Shown piece by piece: positions 25,075 to 34,135 of a stretch of DNA of 64,000 nt. A program made the position numbers and the translations under genes. Numbering within the stretch: position 1 is the first letter of the stretch; each line of letters starts with the position of its first letter. Source of the DNA: Candidatus Phosphoribacter hodrii (GTDB taxonomy: Bacteria; Actinomycetota; Actinomycetes; Actinomycetales; Dermatophilaceae); assembly GCA_016707175.1 (NCBI GenBank), contig JADJIB010000011.1:62001-126000 (forward strand). Reading direction: 5' to 3'. The notes beneath the pieces were generated by a model. The model ran no database searches. It was not told where the DNA came from and worked only from the letters and a program-made list of their open reading frames with translations.

Positions 25075-26928
25075 GTGTCACCCATGGCCCGCACCGGGTT
25101 GCCGCCGCACGGCACGCCGCCGGACCGCATCCGCAACTTCTGCATCATCGCCCACATCGACCACGGCAAGTCGACGTTGGCTGACCGGATGCTCCAGCTC
25201 ACCGGCGTCGTCGACAGCCGGGCGATGCGCGCGCAATATCTCGACCGGATGGACATCGAGCGCGAGCGCGGCATCACCATCAAGAGCCAGGCCGTGCGGA
25301 TGCCGTGGGAGTCCGACGGGGTGACCTACGCGCTCAACATGATCGACACGCCGGGGCACGTCGACTTCACCTACGAAGTGTCTCGCTCGCTGGCCGCGTG
25401 CGAGGGTGCCGTCCTGCTCGTTGACGCCGCCCAGGGGATCGAGGCGCAGACCCTCGCCAACCTCTATCTCGCGATGGAGAACGACCTGGCGATCATCCCC
25501 GTGCTCAACAAGATCGACCTCCCTGCCGCGCAGCCGGAGAAGTATGCCGCGGAGCTCGCCGGTCTCATCGGCTGCGACCCGTCGGACTGCCTGCAGGTCT
25601 CGGGCAAGACCGGCGTCGGCGTGGAGGAGTTGCTCGACATCATCGTCAAGCAGGTCCCGCACCCGGTCGGCGACCCGAATGCGCCGGCTCGGGCGATGAT
25701 CTTCGACTCGGTCTATGACACCTACCGCGGGGTCGTCACCTACGTCCGAGTCATCGACGGCGACCTCAACCCGCGCGAGCGGATCCTCATGATGTCGACC
25801 AAGGCCACCCACGAGTTGCTGGAGATCGGTGTCTCCTCGCCGGAGCCCGAGCCGTCGAAGGGCCTGGGCGTCGGCGAGGTGGGTTACCTCATCACCGGGG
25901 TGAAGGACGTTCGCCAGAGCCGGGTCGGCGACACCGTGACGAACGCCGGCAAGCCGGCCCGCGAGTCGCTGGGTGGTTATCGGGACCCCAAGCCGATGGT
26001 CTTCTCCGGCCTGTATCCCATCGACGGGTCGGACTACCCCGACCTGCGGGAGGCCCTGGACAAGCTCAAGCTCAACGACGCGGCGCTGGCCTATGAGCCG
26101 GAGACCTCGGCGGCGCTGGGGTTCGGCTTCCGGTGTGGCTTCCTCGGATTGCTGCACCTGGAGATCGTCCGCGAGCGGCTGGAGCGCGAGTTCGGGCTCG
26201 ATCTCATCTCGACCCAGCCCAACGTCGTCTATGAAGTGACGTTGGATGATCGGCGGGTCGTCACGGTCACGAACCCGAGTGAATATCCCGACGGGAAGAT
26301 CTCCGAGGTCCGCGAGCCGGTCGTTCGGGCCACGATCCTCGCGCCGAGCGAGTTCATCGGCGCGATCATGGAGTTGTGCCAGGGCAAGCGCGGGGCACTG
26401 CGCGGCATGGACTACCTGTCCGAGGACCGCGTCGAGATGCGCTACTCGCTGCCGCTGGCCGAGATCGTCTTCGACTTCTTCGACCAGTTGAAGTCCCGCA
26501 CGCGGGGATATGCGTCACTGGACTACGAGTTGGACGGCGATCAGGTCGCCGACCTGGTCAAGGTCGACATCCTGCTGCAGGGCGAGCAGGTCGACGCCTT
26601 CTCGGCCATCGTCCACAAGGACAAGGCCTATGCCTATGGCGTCGAGATGGCCGGGAAGCTGCGCAAGCTCATCCCGCGCCAACAGTTCGAGGTGCCCATC
26701 CAGGCGGCCATCGGCGCTCGCATCATCGCTCGCGAAACGATCCGCGCGATGCGCAAGGACGTGCTCGCCAAGTGTTACGGCGGCGACATCACCCGCAAGC
26801 GCAAGCTGCTGGAGAAGCAGAAGGAGGGCAAGAAGCGGATGAAGATGGTCGGGCGGGTCGAAGTCCCGCAGGAAGCCTTCATCGCTGCCCTCTCGAGCGA
26901 GCCCATCGACCCCAAGAAGAAGCCGTAG
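25075..26928 (+). CDS. lepA: elongation factor 4 (LepA)
   Basis: A 617-residue translational GTPase. G motifs are clear: AHIDHGKSTLADRML (P loop), DTPGHVDFTYEVSRSL and NKIDLPAA. The LepA-specific C-terminal region is recognisable from GYASLDYELDG onward (AYAYGVEMAGKLRKLIPRQQFEVPIQAAIGARIIARE, then AKCYGGDITRKRKLLEKQKEGKKRMK). It acts on the ribosome, promoting back-translocation or subunit biogenesis. GTG 25075 has GAGGAA about 10 bases upstream; ATG 25084 is an alternative. The usual actinobacterial neighbourhood holA-rpsT-lepA is kept, apart from the 10.9-kb segment and two small minus-strand genes in between. Confidence 0.97.
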   Translation: MSPMARTGLPPHGTPPDRIRNFCIIAHIDHGKSTLADRMLQLTGVVDSRAMRAQYLDRMDIERERGITIKSQAVRMPWESDGVTYALNMIDTPGHVDFTYEVSRSLAACEGAVLLVDAAQGIEAQTLANLYLAMENDLAIIPVLNKIDLPAAQPEKYAAELAGLIGCDPSDCLQVSGKTGVGVEELLDIIVKQVPHPVGDPNAPARAMIFDSVYDTYRGVVTYVRVIDGDLNPRERILMMSTKATHELLEIGVSSPEPEPSKGLGVGEVGYLITGVKDVRQSRVGDTVTNAGKPARESLGGYRDPKPMVFSGLYPIDGSDYPDLREALDKLKLNDAALAYEPETSAALGFGFRCGFLGLLHLEIVRERLEREFGLDLISTQPNVVYEVTLDDRRVVTVTNPSEYPDGKISEVREPVVRATILAPSEFIGAIMELCQGKRGALRGMDYLSEDRVEMRYSLPLAEIVFDFFDQLKSRTRGYASLDYELDGDQVADLVKVDILLQGEQVDAFSAIVHKDKAYAYGVEMAGKLRKLIPRQQFEVPIQAAIGARIIARETIRAMRKDVLAKCYGGDITRKRKLLEKQKEGKKRMKMVGRVEVPQEAFIAALSSEPIDPKKKP

Positions 26929-26929
26929 C

Positions 26930-27070
26930 CCCGAGATCACCGGCGAGTGTGGGGAACTTGGGGGCGGGGCGGCATACCTGGGCCCGAGATCACCGGCGAG
27001 TGTGGGGAACTTGGGGGCAGGTCGGGGCCGAACTGCGCGAAATCACCGGCGAGTGTGAGGTTCTGGGGGC
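26930..27070 (+). repeat. triple intergenic direct repeat after lepA
   Basis: Three near-copies fill the gap between lepA and the convergent phosphatase gene: 26930-26965, 26983-27018 (identical, 36 bases, 53-bp period) and a diverged copy at about 27038-27070. The core reads ATCACCGGCGAGTGTGGGG. The spacer between copies 1 and 2 contains CGGCATAC. No open frame crosses it convincingly. Function unknown; possibly an intergenic repeat family or a transcript-end element. Confidence 0.85.
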
Positions 27071-27087
27071 AACCGGAGCGGGAGGGC

Positions 27088-27963
27088 TCAGCGGAGTTTG
27101 GCGCGCACGGCTTCGGTGTCGGCCTCGGTCCAGTCCTGGGTGCGCAACCAGCCCAGCACCCCGCCGAAGTCACGCTCCAGCGCGGCCAGCAGCCGGGACA
27201 TCGTCTCCGGGCGCGGGGACTGCTCGGCCACCGTCTTGCCCAGCAGATTCGCGGCGTATGCCGGTCGGCGCAGCAGGCGGTCGAGGATCTGCGGGACCCT
27301 CTCGGCCGACGCGGCGTAGTCGGCGATCACGGCCTCGGGTCGAGCCCCGGCGACGACCAAGGCCAAGCCGGTGATCGTTCCGGTGCGGTCCTTGCCAGCC
27401 GCGCAGTGCACGACGACGGCGCCCTTGGCGTCGGCGATGGCGCGCAGGGCTCCGACGACGGATTCCGGTCGTTGCCCCAGATAGCTCAGGTAGTGGTCGG
27501 ACCAGAAGTCGTCGTGATCCTGACCGCCGGGCACGATGTGCGGCTTGGACGACCGGTCACCCGAGGTGCCCCGGACGTCGCCGTTGGCCTGCTCGCGCCG
27601 CGCCCGCGCTGCTGCCTCGCGACGCGCCTGCGTCTCCCAGGGGAGCTCCCGCTCGCTGTCGGGTATGCCGCTCTCAGCCGAGTCATCGGCATACAAGGTG
27701 AAGTGACTGATCCGGACGCTGGGGTGACCGACGAGCGGTCCGGCGCCCTCCTGGGCGACCTCGACGTGGGTGCGCAGGTCAACGACGTCGGTGACCCCCA
27801 ACTCGTCGACGAGGCGGCGGATCGCGGCGTCGGACAACTCCTGCAGGTTGTCCGAGCGGATCAGTCGGCCCGATGCGATCGTCCCGCCGTCAAGCGTCGG
27901 CATCCCGCCGACGTCGCGCATATTGACGACCCCTTCGAGGTCGATCCATTGGATGTCGTGCAC
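27088..27963 (-). CDS. tyrosine-protein phosphatase (Y_phosphatase3 type)
   Basis: A 291-residue protein with the phosphatase P-loop HCAAGKDRTG (Cys187, Arg193), the dual-specificity/tyrosine phosphatase CX5R signature. It begins with IDLEGVVNMRDVGG and has LIRSDNLQELSD, as in the MptpB/PtpB-like family of actinobacteria; these act on phospho-tyrosine and sometimes phosphoinositides. A charged insertion (TQARREAAARARREQANGDV) precedes the FWSDHYLSYL helix. GTG 27963 is preferred (AAGG upstream; homology begins here) over the longer frame running into rpsO. It is divergent from rpsO. Confidence 0.9.
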   Translation of the reverse strand: MHDIQWIDLEGVVNMRDVGGMPTLDGGTIASGRLIRSDNLQELSDAAIRRLVDELGVTDVVDLRTHVEVAQEGAGPLVGHPSVRISHFTLYADDSAESGIPDSERELPWETQARREAAARARREQANGDVRGTSGDRSSKPHIVPGGQDHDDFWSDHYLSYLGQRPESVVGALRAIADAKGAVVVHCAAGKDRTGTITGLALVVAGARPEAVIADYAASAERVPQILDRLLRRPAYAANLLGKTVAEQSPRPETMSRLLAALERDFGGVLGWLRTQDWTEADTEAVRAKLR

Positions 27964-28108
27964 GACACCGACCTTACGCCGCCGATTAGGGTGGCTCGGA
28001 CCGCGCTGGTAGTCTGAGAGACGCCGTTGAACGGCCGCGGATCGAGAGCGCCCAGGTGGACCTGCCCTGGAGCACCGCGCAACATCCTTGAGAAGGAGTC
28101 GGCCCCCT

Positions 28109-28378
28109 ATGCCGCTGGAAAGCACAGTCAAGAAGCAGATCATGACCGAGTACGCCACGGTCGAGGGCGACACCGGCTCTCCCGAGGTGCAGATCGCGAT
28201 GCTCACCAAGCGCATCCAGGACCTCACCGAGCACGCGCGCACCCACCCGCACGACCACCACAGCCGGCGTGGCCTGCTGCTCCTGGTCGGTCGGCGCAAG
28301 CGCATGCTGCGCTACCTCGAGGCCACCGACATCGAGCGCTACCGCTCGCTTATCAAGCGACTGGGTCTGCGTCGATAA
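28109..28378 (+). CDS. rpsO: 30S ribosomal protein S15
   Basis: 89 residues, exactly the family length, with LESTVKKQIMTEYATVEGDTGSPEVQIA at the start and RRGLLLLVGRRKRMLRYLEATD towards the end. S15 nucleates the platform of the small subunit. AAGGAG at about 28093-28098 precedes ATG 28109. The 145-base leader between the phosphatase and rpsO holds small GC-rich inverted repeats (for example CCAGG with CCTGG at about 28050-28070), which may form an S15 autoregulatory leader, not proven here. Followed by pnp, the classical rpsO-pnp operon. Confidence 0.98.
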   Translation: MPLESTVKKQIMTEYATVEGDTGSPEVQIAMLTKRIQDLTEHARTHPHDHHSRRGLLLLVGRRKRMLRYLEATDIERYRSLIKRLGLRR

Positions 28379-28388
28379 CGACCACGAC

Positions 28389-28420
28389 AAGGCGGTCACC
28401 GCATCTGCGGCGACCGCCTT
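28389..28420 (+). terminator. rpsO-pnp intercistronic hairpin
   Basis: AAGGCGGTC (28389-28397) pairs with GACCGCCTT (28412-28420), with an inner CCGC/GCGG stem and an ATCT loop. No T tract follows. Likely an attenuator or RNA-processing site between rpsO and pnp, a region processed by RNase III in E. coli. Confidence 0.6.
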
Positions 28421-28514
28421 CTCGTATGTCGACCCGCGCGAGCGGGCCGGCACGGACAAACCCGTGCACAACGACGATGCACGCGGTCTGGAGTTAAGAG
28501 AGAACGGAGGACCC

Positions 28515-30758
28515 ATGGAGGGTCCAGAGATCATTTTCGCCGAAGCCACCATCGACAACGGCAAGTTCGGCACCCGCACCATTCGTTTCGAGACCGGCCG
28601 GTTGGCCAAGCAGGCTGACGGCGCAGTTGTCGCCTACCTCGACGACGACACGATGATCATGGCCACGACGGCCGCCGGGCGCACGCCCAAGGACCAGTTC
28701 GACTTCTTCCCGCTGACGGTCGACGTCGAAGAGCGTATGTACGCCATCGGCAAGATCCCCGGCAGCTTCTTCCGCCGCGAGGGCCGTCCCAGCACCGAGG
28801 CCATCCTCACCTGCCGGCTCATCGACCGGCCGCTGCGCCCCAGCTTCGTCAAGGGCCTGCGCAACGAGGTCCAGATCATCATCACGGTCTACGCCCTCAA
28901 CCCCGACCACCAGTACGACGTCGTGGCCATCAACGCCGCCAGCGCCGCCACCCAGATCTCGGGCCTGCCGTTCAGCGGCCCGATCGGTGGCGTCCGGGTG
29001 TCGTGCATCGACGGCCACTGGGTCGCCTTCCCGAACTTCTCCGACGCCGAGCGGTCGACCTTCGACATGGTTGTCGCCGGTCGCATCGTCGGTGACGACG
29101 TCGCGATCATGATGGTCGAGGCCGAGTCCACCGAGGCCACCTGGGACCTGGTCAAGCACCAGGGCAAGACCGCCCCCACCGAGGAGGTCGTCGCCGAGGG
29201 CCTCGAGGCCGCCAAGAAGTTCATCAAGGTGCTGTGCGAGGCGCAGGCCGACCTGGCCGCTCGTTCGGCCAAGGAGACCATCGAGTTCCCCCGCTTCCTT
29301 GACTACGAAGCCGACGTGTATGCCGCGGTCGAGGGCGACGCCCACGACGCCACCGCCGCTGCGCTCACCATTGCTGGCAAGACCGAGCGCGAGGACACCC
29401 TCGACGCGATCAAGTCGGGTCTGCACGCCAAGTTCGTCGGCGACGGCGAGACGGTCGGCGAGTTCGCCGGTCGCCAGAAGGAGGTCTCCGCCGCCTTCCG
29501 CGCCCTGCAGAAGAAGCTGGTCCGCCAGCGGATCCTGCGTGACTCGGTCCGCATCGACGGCCGTGGCCTGCGCGACATCCGGGCCCTGGGCGCCGAGGTC
29601 GAGGTGCTCCCGCGGGTGCACGGTTCGGCGATCTTCGAGCGTGGCGAGACCCAGATCATGGGGGTGACCACGCTGAACATGCTCAAGATGGAGCAGCAGC
29701 TCGACACCCTCTCGCCGGTGACCCGCAAGCGCTACATGCACAACTACAACTTCCCGCCGTTCTCCACCGGTGAGACCGGCCGCGTCGGTTCGCCGAAGCG
29801 GCGCGAGGTCGGCCACGGTGCGCTGGCCGAGCGGGCGCTCATGCCCGTCCTGCCCACGCGTGAGGAGTTCCCCTACGCGATCCGTCAGGTGTCCGAGGCT
29901 CTCGGCTCCAACGGCTCGACGTCGATGGGCTCGGTCTGCGCCTCGACCCTCTCGCTGCTCAACGCCGGTGTGCCGCTGCGCGCGCCGGTCGCCGGCATCG
30001 CGATGGGCTTGGTCTCGGACACGGTCGACGGCGAGACCCGGTATGCCGCTCTCACCGACATCCTCGGCGCCGAGGACGCGTTCGGTGACATGGACTTCAA
30101 GGTCGCCGGCACGCGCGAGTTCGTCACCGCCATCCAGCTGGACACCAAGCTCGACGGTATCCCCGCCTCCGTGCTCGCGAGTGCGCTGACCCAGGCCCGC
30201 GAGGCCCGGCTGCACATCCTCGATGTCATGGGCGAGGCCATCGATGCTCCCGACGAGATGTCGCCCTTCGCTCCGCGGATCATCACGGTGAAGGTGCCGG
30301 TCGACAAGATCGGCGAGGTCATCGGCCCGAAGGGCAAGATGATCAACCAGATCCAGGACGACACCGGCGCGGACATCTCCATCGAGGACGACGGCACCGT
30401 CTACATCGGCGCAGTCGACGGCCCCTCGGCCGAGGCGGCGCGGGCCGCGATCAACGCGATCGCCAACCCGCAGATGCCCGAGGTCGGCGAGCGCTTCATG
30501 GGCACCGTCGTCAAGACGACGACCTTCGGGGCGTTCATCTCCTTGCTCCCGGGCAAGGACGGTCTGCTGCACATCTCCGAGGTGCGCAAGCTTGTCGGTG
30601 GCAAGCGGATCGACAACGTCGACGACGTCCTCAAGATCGGCCAGAAGGTCCAGGTCGAGCTCAAAGAGATCGACCCGCGCGGCAAGCTGTCGCTGGCTGC
30701 TGTCATGGCCGACGGCGAGGGCGACAAGGCCGACGCCGAGGCTCCTGCCGAGGGCTGA
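28515..30758 (+). CDS. pnp: polyribonucleotide nucleotidyltransferase (PNPase)
   Basis: A 747-residue 3'-5' phosphorolytic exoribonuclease. Both RNase PH-like halves are present (RTIRFETGRLAKQADGAVV and SVRIDGRGLRDIRALGAEVEVLPRVHGSAIFERGET-type blocks), with the catalytic SNGSTSMGSVCASTLSLLNAGV loop. A KH domain (KVPVDKIGEVIGPKGKMINQIQ) and an S1 domain (MGTVVKTTTFGAFISLLPGKDGLLHISEV) follow. ACGGAGG at 28504-28510 supports ATG 28515. The family also makes ppGpp-related products in some actinobacteria. A strong perfect hairpin ends the operon. Confidence 0.98.
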   Translation: MEGPEIIFAEATIDNGKFGTRTIRFETGRLAKQADGAVVAYLDDDTMIMATTAAGRTPKDQFDFFPLTVDVEERMYAIGKIPGSFFRREGRPSTEAILTCRLIDRPLRPSFVKGLRNEVQIIITVYALNPDHQYDVVAINAASAATQISGLPFSGPIGGVRVSCIDGHWVAFPNFSDAERSTFDMVVAGRIVGDDVAIMMVEAESTEATWDLVKHQGKTAPTEEVVAEGLEAAKKFIKVLCEAQADLAARSAKETIEFPRFLDYEADVYAAVEGDAHDATAAALTIAGKTEREDTLDAIKSGLHAKFVGDGETVGEFAGRQKEVSAAFRALQKKLVRQRILRDSVRIDGRGLRDIRALGAEVEVLPRVHGSAIFERGETQIMGVTTLNMLKMEQQLDTLSPVTRKRYMHNYNFPPFSTGETGRVGSPKRREVGHGALAERALMPVLPTREEFPYAIRQVSEALGSNGSTSMGSVCASTLSLLNAGVPLRAPVAGIAMGLVSDTVDGETRYAALTDILGAEDAFGDMDFKVAGTREFVTAIQLDTKLDGIPASVLASALTQAREARLHILDVMGEAIDAPDEMSPFAPRIITVKVPVDKIGEVIGPKGKMINQIQDDTGADISIEDDGTVYIGAVDGPSAEAARAAINAIANPQMPEVGERFMGTVVKTTTFGAFISLLPGKDGLLHISEVRKLVGGKRIDNVDDVLKIGQKVQVELKEIDPRGKLSLAAVMADGEGDKADAEAPAEG

Positions 30759-30776
30759 GCCACACCACGCACGTCC

Positions 30777-30820
30777 CCGGTGGGGCGGCATACGGGATCT
30801 CCCGTATGCCGCCCCACCGG
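30777..30820. terminator. pnp terminator built from the CGGCATAC word
   Basis: A 20-bp perfect stem (30777-30796 with 30801-30820, loop ATCT). The middle of each arm is CGGCATACGGG and its complement CCCGTATGCCG, so the repeated genomic octamer occurs here as an inverted pair forming the hairpin. Confidence 0.88.
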
Positions 30821-30864
30821 CGTTTGCGGTGACGTGCCCGCCTGCCCGCGGTTACCCTGGAGAG

Positions 30865-31080
30865 GTGATCTTCGGTCGGGAGGGTGCGTCGGCGGGTGGC
30901 GCCGTGTTCGGCGAAGCCATCGCGTTGCTGCAGCCGGGCTACGCCCACACCCTGGCCGAGAAGCGCCGTCAGGAGTCCTCCCGTGAGGTGCCCGAGGACG
31001 GTGCCCCGCCGCTGATCGACCTTGAGGCCGGGGTCATCCGGATCACCCGGCCACCAGCGGAACCGCCACCCGCATCCTAA
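30865..31080 (+). CDS. small protein of unknown function downstream of pnp
   Basis: A 71-residue protein not recognised as a known family; its centre reads FGEAIALLQPGYAHTLAEKRR and its end is Pro-rich. It has no membrane segment. GTG 30865 has TACCCT 7-12 bases upstream, the spacing of leaderless actinobacterial starts, whereas no usable ribosome-binding site is seen. It stands alone between the pnp terminator and the DnaA-box-like palindrome. The M16 peptidase gene that often follows pnp in actinobacteria is not here. The call rests on start context and reading frame only. Confidence 0.5.
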   Translation: MIFGREGASAGGAVFGEAIALLQPGYAHTLAEKRRQESSREVPEDGAPPLIDLEAGVIRITRPPAEPPPAS

Positions 31081-31081
31081 G

Positions 31082-31103
31082 TTATCCACAGGGCTGTGGA
31101 TGA
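31082..31103. promoter_or_regulatory. DnaA-box-like inverted pair
   Basis: TTATCCACA (31082-31090), identical to the consensus DnaA box, is followed after 4 bases by TGTGGATGA (31095-31103), the reverse complement of TCATCCACA. ATCCACA/TGTGGAT is a perfect inverted repeat. It lies in the 62-base gap before the lipoprotein gene. It could bind DnaA as a regulatory or titration site, or be a simple palindrome. Confidence 0.45.
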
Positions 31104-31142
31104 GCTCTGCGGGGTTGGTGGGGATCGTGATCTGCTCGAACC

Positions 31143-32192
31143 ATGACCTCACGCCTGGCACGCAGTGCCCTCGCTTCGATCAGTCTCCTGCTCGCGGGAT
31201 GCACCGCGATGTCGTCTTCGCCGACCTCGACATCGGCCACCGACCCGGCCTCCGGTTCGCCGACTGCCTCGGCCACCGCCGCGGCAGACCTCGGTTCGCA
31301 GCTCGCGCAGCAGATCCTGCGGGACTACAACGTCCGCAACAACCCGGCGATCGTTGCGTCCGCGGCGGGCGACCCCACCGGGTGGAAGGCCGCCGACACG
31401 GGGATCACCCTCGAACAGGACCTGTTCGGGACTGTTGATGCGCGAGTGAACAAGACCCTCAAGCCGGCATCGCCGTTCGACTTCACCCCCAAGGAGTTGA
31501 TCGTCGCATCGCCGGAGGGGGCCTATCCCCGGTGGGCGGTGATCGAGTTCGGCGAATCGGAACGAGCGGGTGGCACGGCCAGCCCCAGCGCGACGGCGTC
31601 GGCCTCCCCGGCCGACCGCCGAGTGGTTGGGGTGTTCGTCCAGCCCGTAGCCGACGCGCCCTGGCTCATGGAGAACCACATCACGGTGCCGCGCCCCGCC
31701 ACTTCGGTGACAGCGAGAGAGGCTTCGGCCGCGGAGTCAGCCGATGCCCGGGCCGCCCTGCAACGGGCGCTGGACTATCTCACCTTCGGACGGGAAGCCC
31801 CAGAGGTTGACCTCGGGTCGATCCCCGGCTCTCGATCGAGCCTGTTGATCCCGGCCAAGGACAACATCAGGGACACGACGCTGGTGTGCTCGACCTACGT
31901 CCCTCCGGCCGGTGTTCCTGGCTACGGCAACAGCCGGGCCTTCGCTGTCGAGGACACCGTGGTTCTGATCGGCTCGATCTCCTGCTCGGCAAGCGTGATG
32001 CTCAAGCGGAGCACGACCACCAACGCCTGGCAGCGGGCCATTCTCGGCGCCGCCGAGACGACCAAGGGCGTGACGTTCAGTTACGTCGGGACGATCGTCG
32101 TCAGCACGACACCCGGGAGTCGACCGACGGTCTCGTGGTGGCGGCTGAGTGACGCCCTCGCCCCGGCGGTGATGGTTCGCGAGCGGGGCTGA
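31143..32192 (+). CDS. lipoprotein of unknown function
   Basis: A 349-residue exported protein. The N-terminus is a lipoprotein signal with lipobox LLAGC (Cys20), followed by a Ser/Thr/Ala-rich linker (residues about 22-48). The remainder is a globular domain with no family I recognise; it includes a second Ser/Ala-rich insertion (about 145-160) and two cysteines (LVCSTYVPPAG and GSISCSASVMLK) that could form a disulfide. It should sit on the outer face of the membrane. No operon partner is evident: the following ABC exporter starts 84 bases on. Confidence 0.75.
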   Translation: MTSRLARSALASISLLLAGCTAMSSSPTSTSATDPASGSPTASATAAADLGSQLAQQILRDYNVRNNPAIVASAAGDPTGWKAADTGITLEQDLFGTVDARVNKTLKPASPFDFTPKELIVASPEGAYPRWAVIEFGESERAGGTASPSATASASPADRRVVGVFVQPVADAPWLMENHITVPRPATSVTAREASAAESADARAALQRALDYLTFGREAPEVDLGSIPGSRSSLLIPAKDNIRDTTLVCSTYVPPAGVPGYGNSRAFAVEDTVVLIGSISCSASVMLKRSTTTNAWQRAILGAAETTKGVTFSYVGTIVVSTTPGSRPTVSWWRLSDALAPAVMVRERG

Positions 32193-32275
32193 CCGGCAGT
32201 CAGGCGCGAGCGACCGTGGGTGTCGGCGCAGCATGAGAGGCTGGAGGCAACCCCGAGCACCCGAAGGACTCCCTC

Positions 32276-34135
32276 ATGACGACTGCGCCGATCCCGGCGC
32301 CGGCAGTTCCTGCAGCGACCGGCACGACGCTCCGGCGAGGTCTGGCGGTCATCGCCCGAGGTGTCCGCGAGGAACCCCGCTGGTTCTCGCTCGCGGTGTT
32401 GGGCTCGACGATCTACGGCATCATGACTGGCCTCATGGCCTGGGCCATCGGTTGGTGCACGAGCACCATCGTCACCCCGGCAGTCGCGGCCCGCACGGTG
32501 ACCTCCGGCCAACTCTGGACGATCGCCGGGGTCATCTCCGGCGTCGTCACGGTCAACGTCCTGGGCATCATCCTGCGCCGCACCGCGGCGGGCTTCGCGA
32601 TGTACAGCCTGGGCGCGGCATACCGGCGCCGGGTCTCCCGGCAGTATCTCGACCTGCCGCTGCGCTGGCACCACAAGCACCCGTCCGGACAGTTGCTGTC
32701 CAACGCGAACGCCGACGTCGAGGCGACGTGGAACATCTTCGCGCCGCTGCCGATGGCCCTCGGGGTCATCGTCATGCTCGTCTTCGGCGCGGTCCAGATG
32801 CTCATCGTCGACCCGGTCCTCGCCGCGGTCGGGATGGTCGTCTTCCCGCTGCTCTTCCTCGCCAACGCGGTCTTCCAACGCCGGATGTCGCCGTTGATCA
32901 CCCGCGCCCAACAGTTGCGGGCCGAGGTGTCTGAAGTCGCTCACGAGAGCTTCGAGGCCGCCCTGGTCGTCAAGTCGATGGGCCGCGAAGACCAGGAGGC
33001 GCGGCGGTTCGCCGAGGCGGCATACACCTTGCGCGATGCCAACATCCTCGTGGGGCGCACCCGCGGCACCTTCGACCCGGCGATCGAGTCGATCCCGACG
33101 ATCGGCACCCTCGCGGTCATCGCCGTCGGGGCCTGGCGGGCCGGACAGGGGGCGGTGACGGCCGCCGAAGTGGTCCAGATCGCCTACCTGTTCTCGGTGT
33201 TGGCTTTCCCGGTCCGCGCCTTCGGCTGGGTGCTGGGCGAGTTGCCCCGTTCGGTCGTCGGCTGGGAGCGGGTCAATGCCGTCCTGCAGGCCACCGGCGC
33301 GATGGCCTACGGCCCGGCCCAGTTGCCGGACCGTGACGCGGCCACGGTCGCAGCGCGCCGGCTGGACTTCGCCTACGAGATCGACCTGCCCGAGGGGGGC
33401 ACCGAGCTCTCCCCGGCGATCCGCGACGTCACCATCACGGTGCCCGCCGGCGCGACCATCGCCCTCGTCGGCCCCACCGGCTCGGGCAAGACGACCCTGA
33501 CCAACCTCCTACTGCGCCTCGTCGACCCCGACTCCGGTCAGGTACTCGTCGACGAGGTCGACCTGCGCACGGTGCGCCAGGGCGGCGTCTCTCGGGTGGC
33601 CGCCCTCGTGCCGCAGCAGACCTTCATGTTCGAGGACACCGTTCGCGACAACGTGACGCTCGGCGCGGACCACACCGACGACGAGGTGTGGGAGGCCCTT
33701 CGGGTCGCCCAGGCGCGGCGCTTCGTCCGCTCCCTGCCGGATGAGCTGGACACTCGGGTGGGGGAGCGGGGCACCAACCTCTCAGGCGGTCAGCGTCAAC
33801 GAATCGCCTTGGCGCGAGCCGTGATTCGCCGTCCCCAGCTGCTCGTGCTCGACGACGCGACTTCGGCTGTCGACCCGAGTGTCGAGCAGGAGATCCTCAC
33901 CGCCCTGCGCGGGGTCTCCAGCGCGACGACGGTGCTGCTCGTCGCCTACCGGATGGCGACCATCGCCCTGGCCGACGAGATCGTCTACATCGAGGAGGGC
34001 CAGGTCCGCGGGCATGGCAGCCACGAGGCCCTGGTCACCACCTGCCCTGGGTATGCCGCGCTCGTCTCGGCCTATGCCCGCGAGGCGGCCGACCGGGCGG
34101 CCGTCGCGGCCGACGAGGAAGAGGTGGCCTCGTGA
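32276..34135 (+). CDS. ABC exporter half-transporter 1 (degenerate ATP site)
   Basis: A 619-residue type IV (ABC exporter) protein: six-helix membrane domain (residues about 30-320), then a nucleotide-binding domain with Walker A GPTGSGKTTL near residue 400, signature LSGGQRQRIALARAV near 502, and Walker B LLVLDDATSAVD. The Walker B catalytic Glu is replaced by Asp, and the H-loop reads VAYRMATI with Tyr instead of His, so its own Walker site should be poorly hydrolytic. That is the hallmark of one subunit of heterodimeric exporters (BmrCD, TM287/288). Its stop overlaps the start of the second half. Substrate unknown; drugs, lipids or peptides are possible. No peptidase domain is present. Confidence 0.92.
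   Translation: MTTAPIPAPAVPAATGTTLRRGLAVIARGVREEPRWFSLAVLGSTIYGIMTGLMAWAIGWCTSTIVTPAVAARTVTSGQLWTIAGVISGVVTVNVLGIILRRTAAGFAMYSLGAAYRRRVSRQYLDLPLRWHHKHPSGQLLSNANADVEATWNIFAPLPMALGVIVMLVFGAVQMLIVDPVLAAVGMVVFPLLFLANAVFQRRMSPLITRAQQLRAEVSEVAHESFEAALVVKSMGREDQEARRFAEAAYTLRDANILVGRTRGTFDPAIESIPTIGTLAVIAVGAWRAGQGAVTAAEVVQIAYLFSVLAFPVRAFGWVLGELPRSVVGWERVNAVLQATGAMAYGPAQLPDRDAATVAARRLDFAYEIDLPEGGTELSPAIRDVTITVPAGATIALVGPTGSGKTTLTNLLLRLVDPDSGQVLVDEVDLRTVRQGGVSRVAALVPQQTFMFEDTVRDNVTLGADHTDDEVWEALRVAQARRFVRSLPDELDTRVGERGTNLSGGQRQRIALARAVIRRPQLLVLDDATSAVDPSVEQEILTALRGVSSATTVLLVAYRMATIALADEIVYIEEGQVRGHGSHEALVTTCPGYAALVSAYAREAADRAAVAADEEEVAS

Noticed and set aside
26930..27070. Degenerate CRISPR or tRNA-like structure in the lepA repeat
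   Set aside because: Only three units, spacers of 17-20 bases, no cas gene, no cloverleaf.
28494..30791. 765-codon minus-strand open frame over pnp
   Set aside because: Mirror of a clear PNPase gene; Arg/His/Asp-rich with no recognisable domain.
31082..31103. Replication origin
   Set aside because: One box pair only; no dnaA, dnaN, AT-rich stretch or box cluster nearby.
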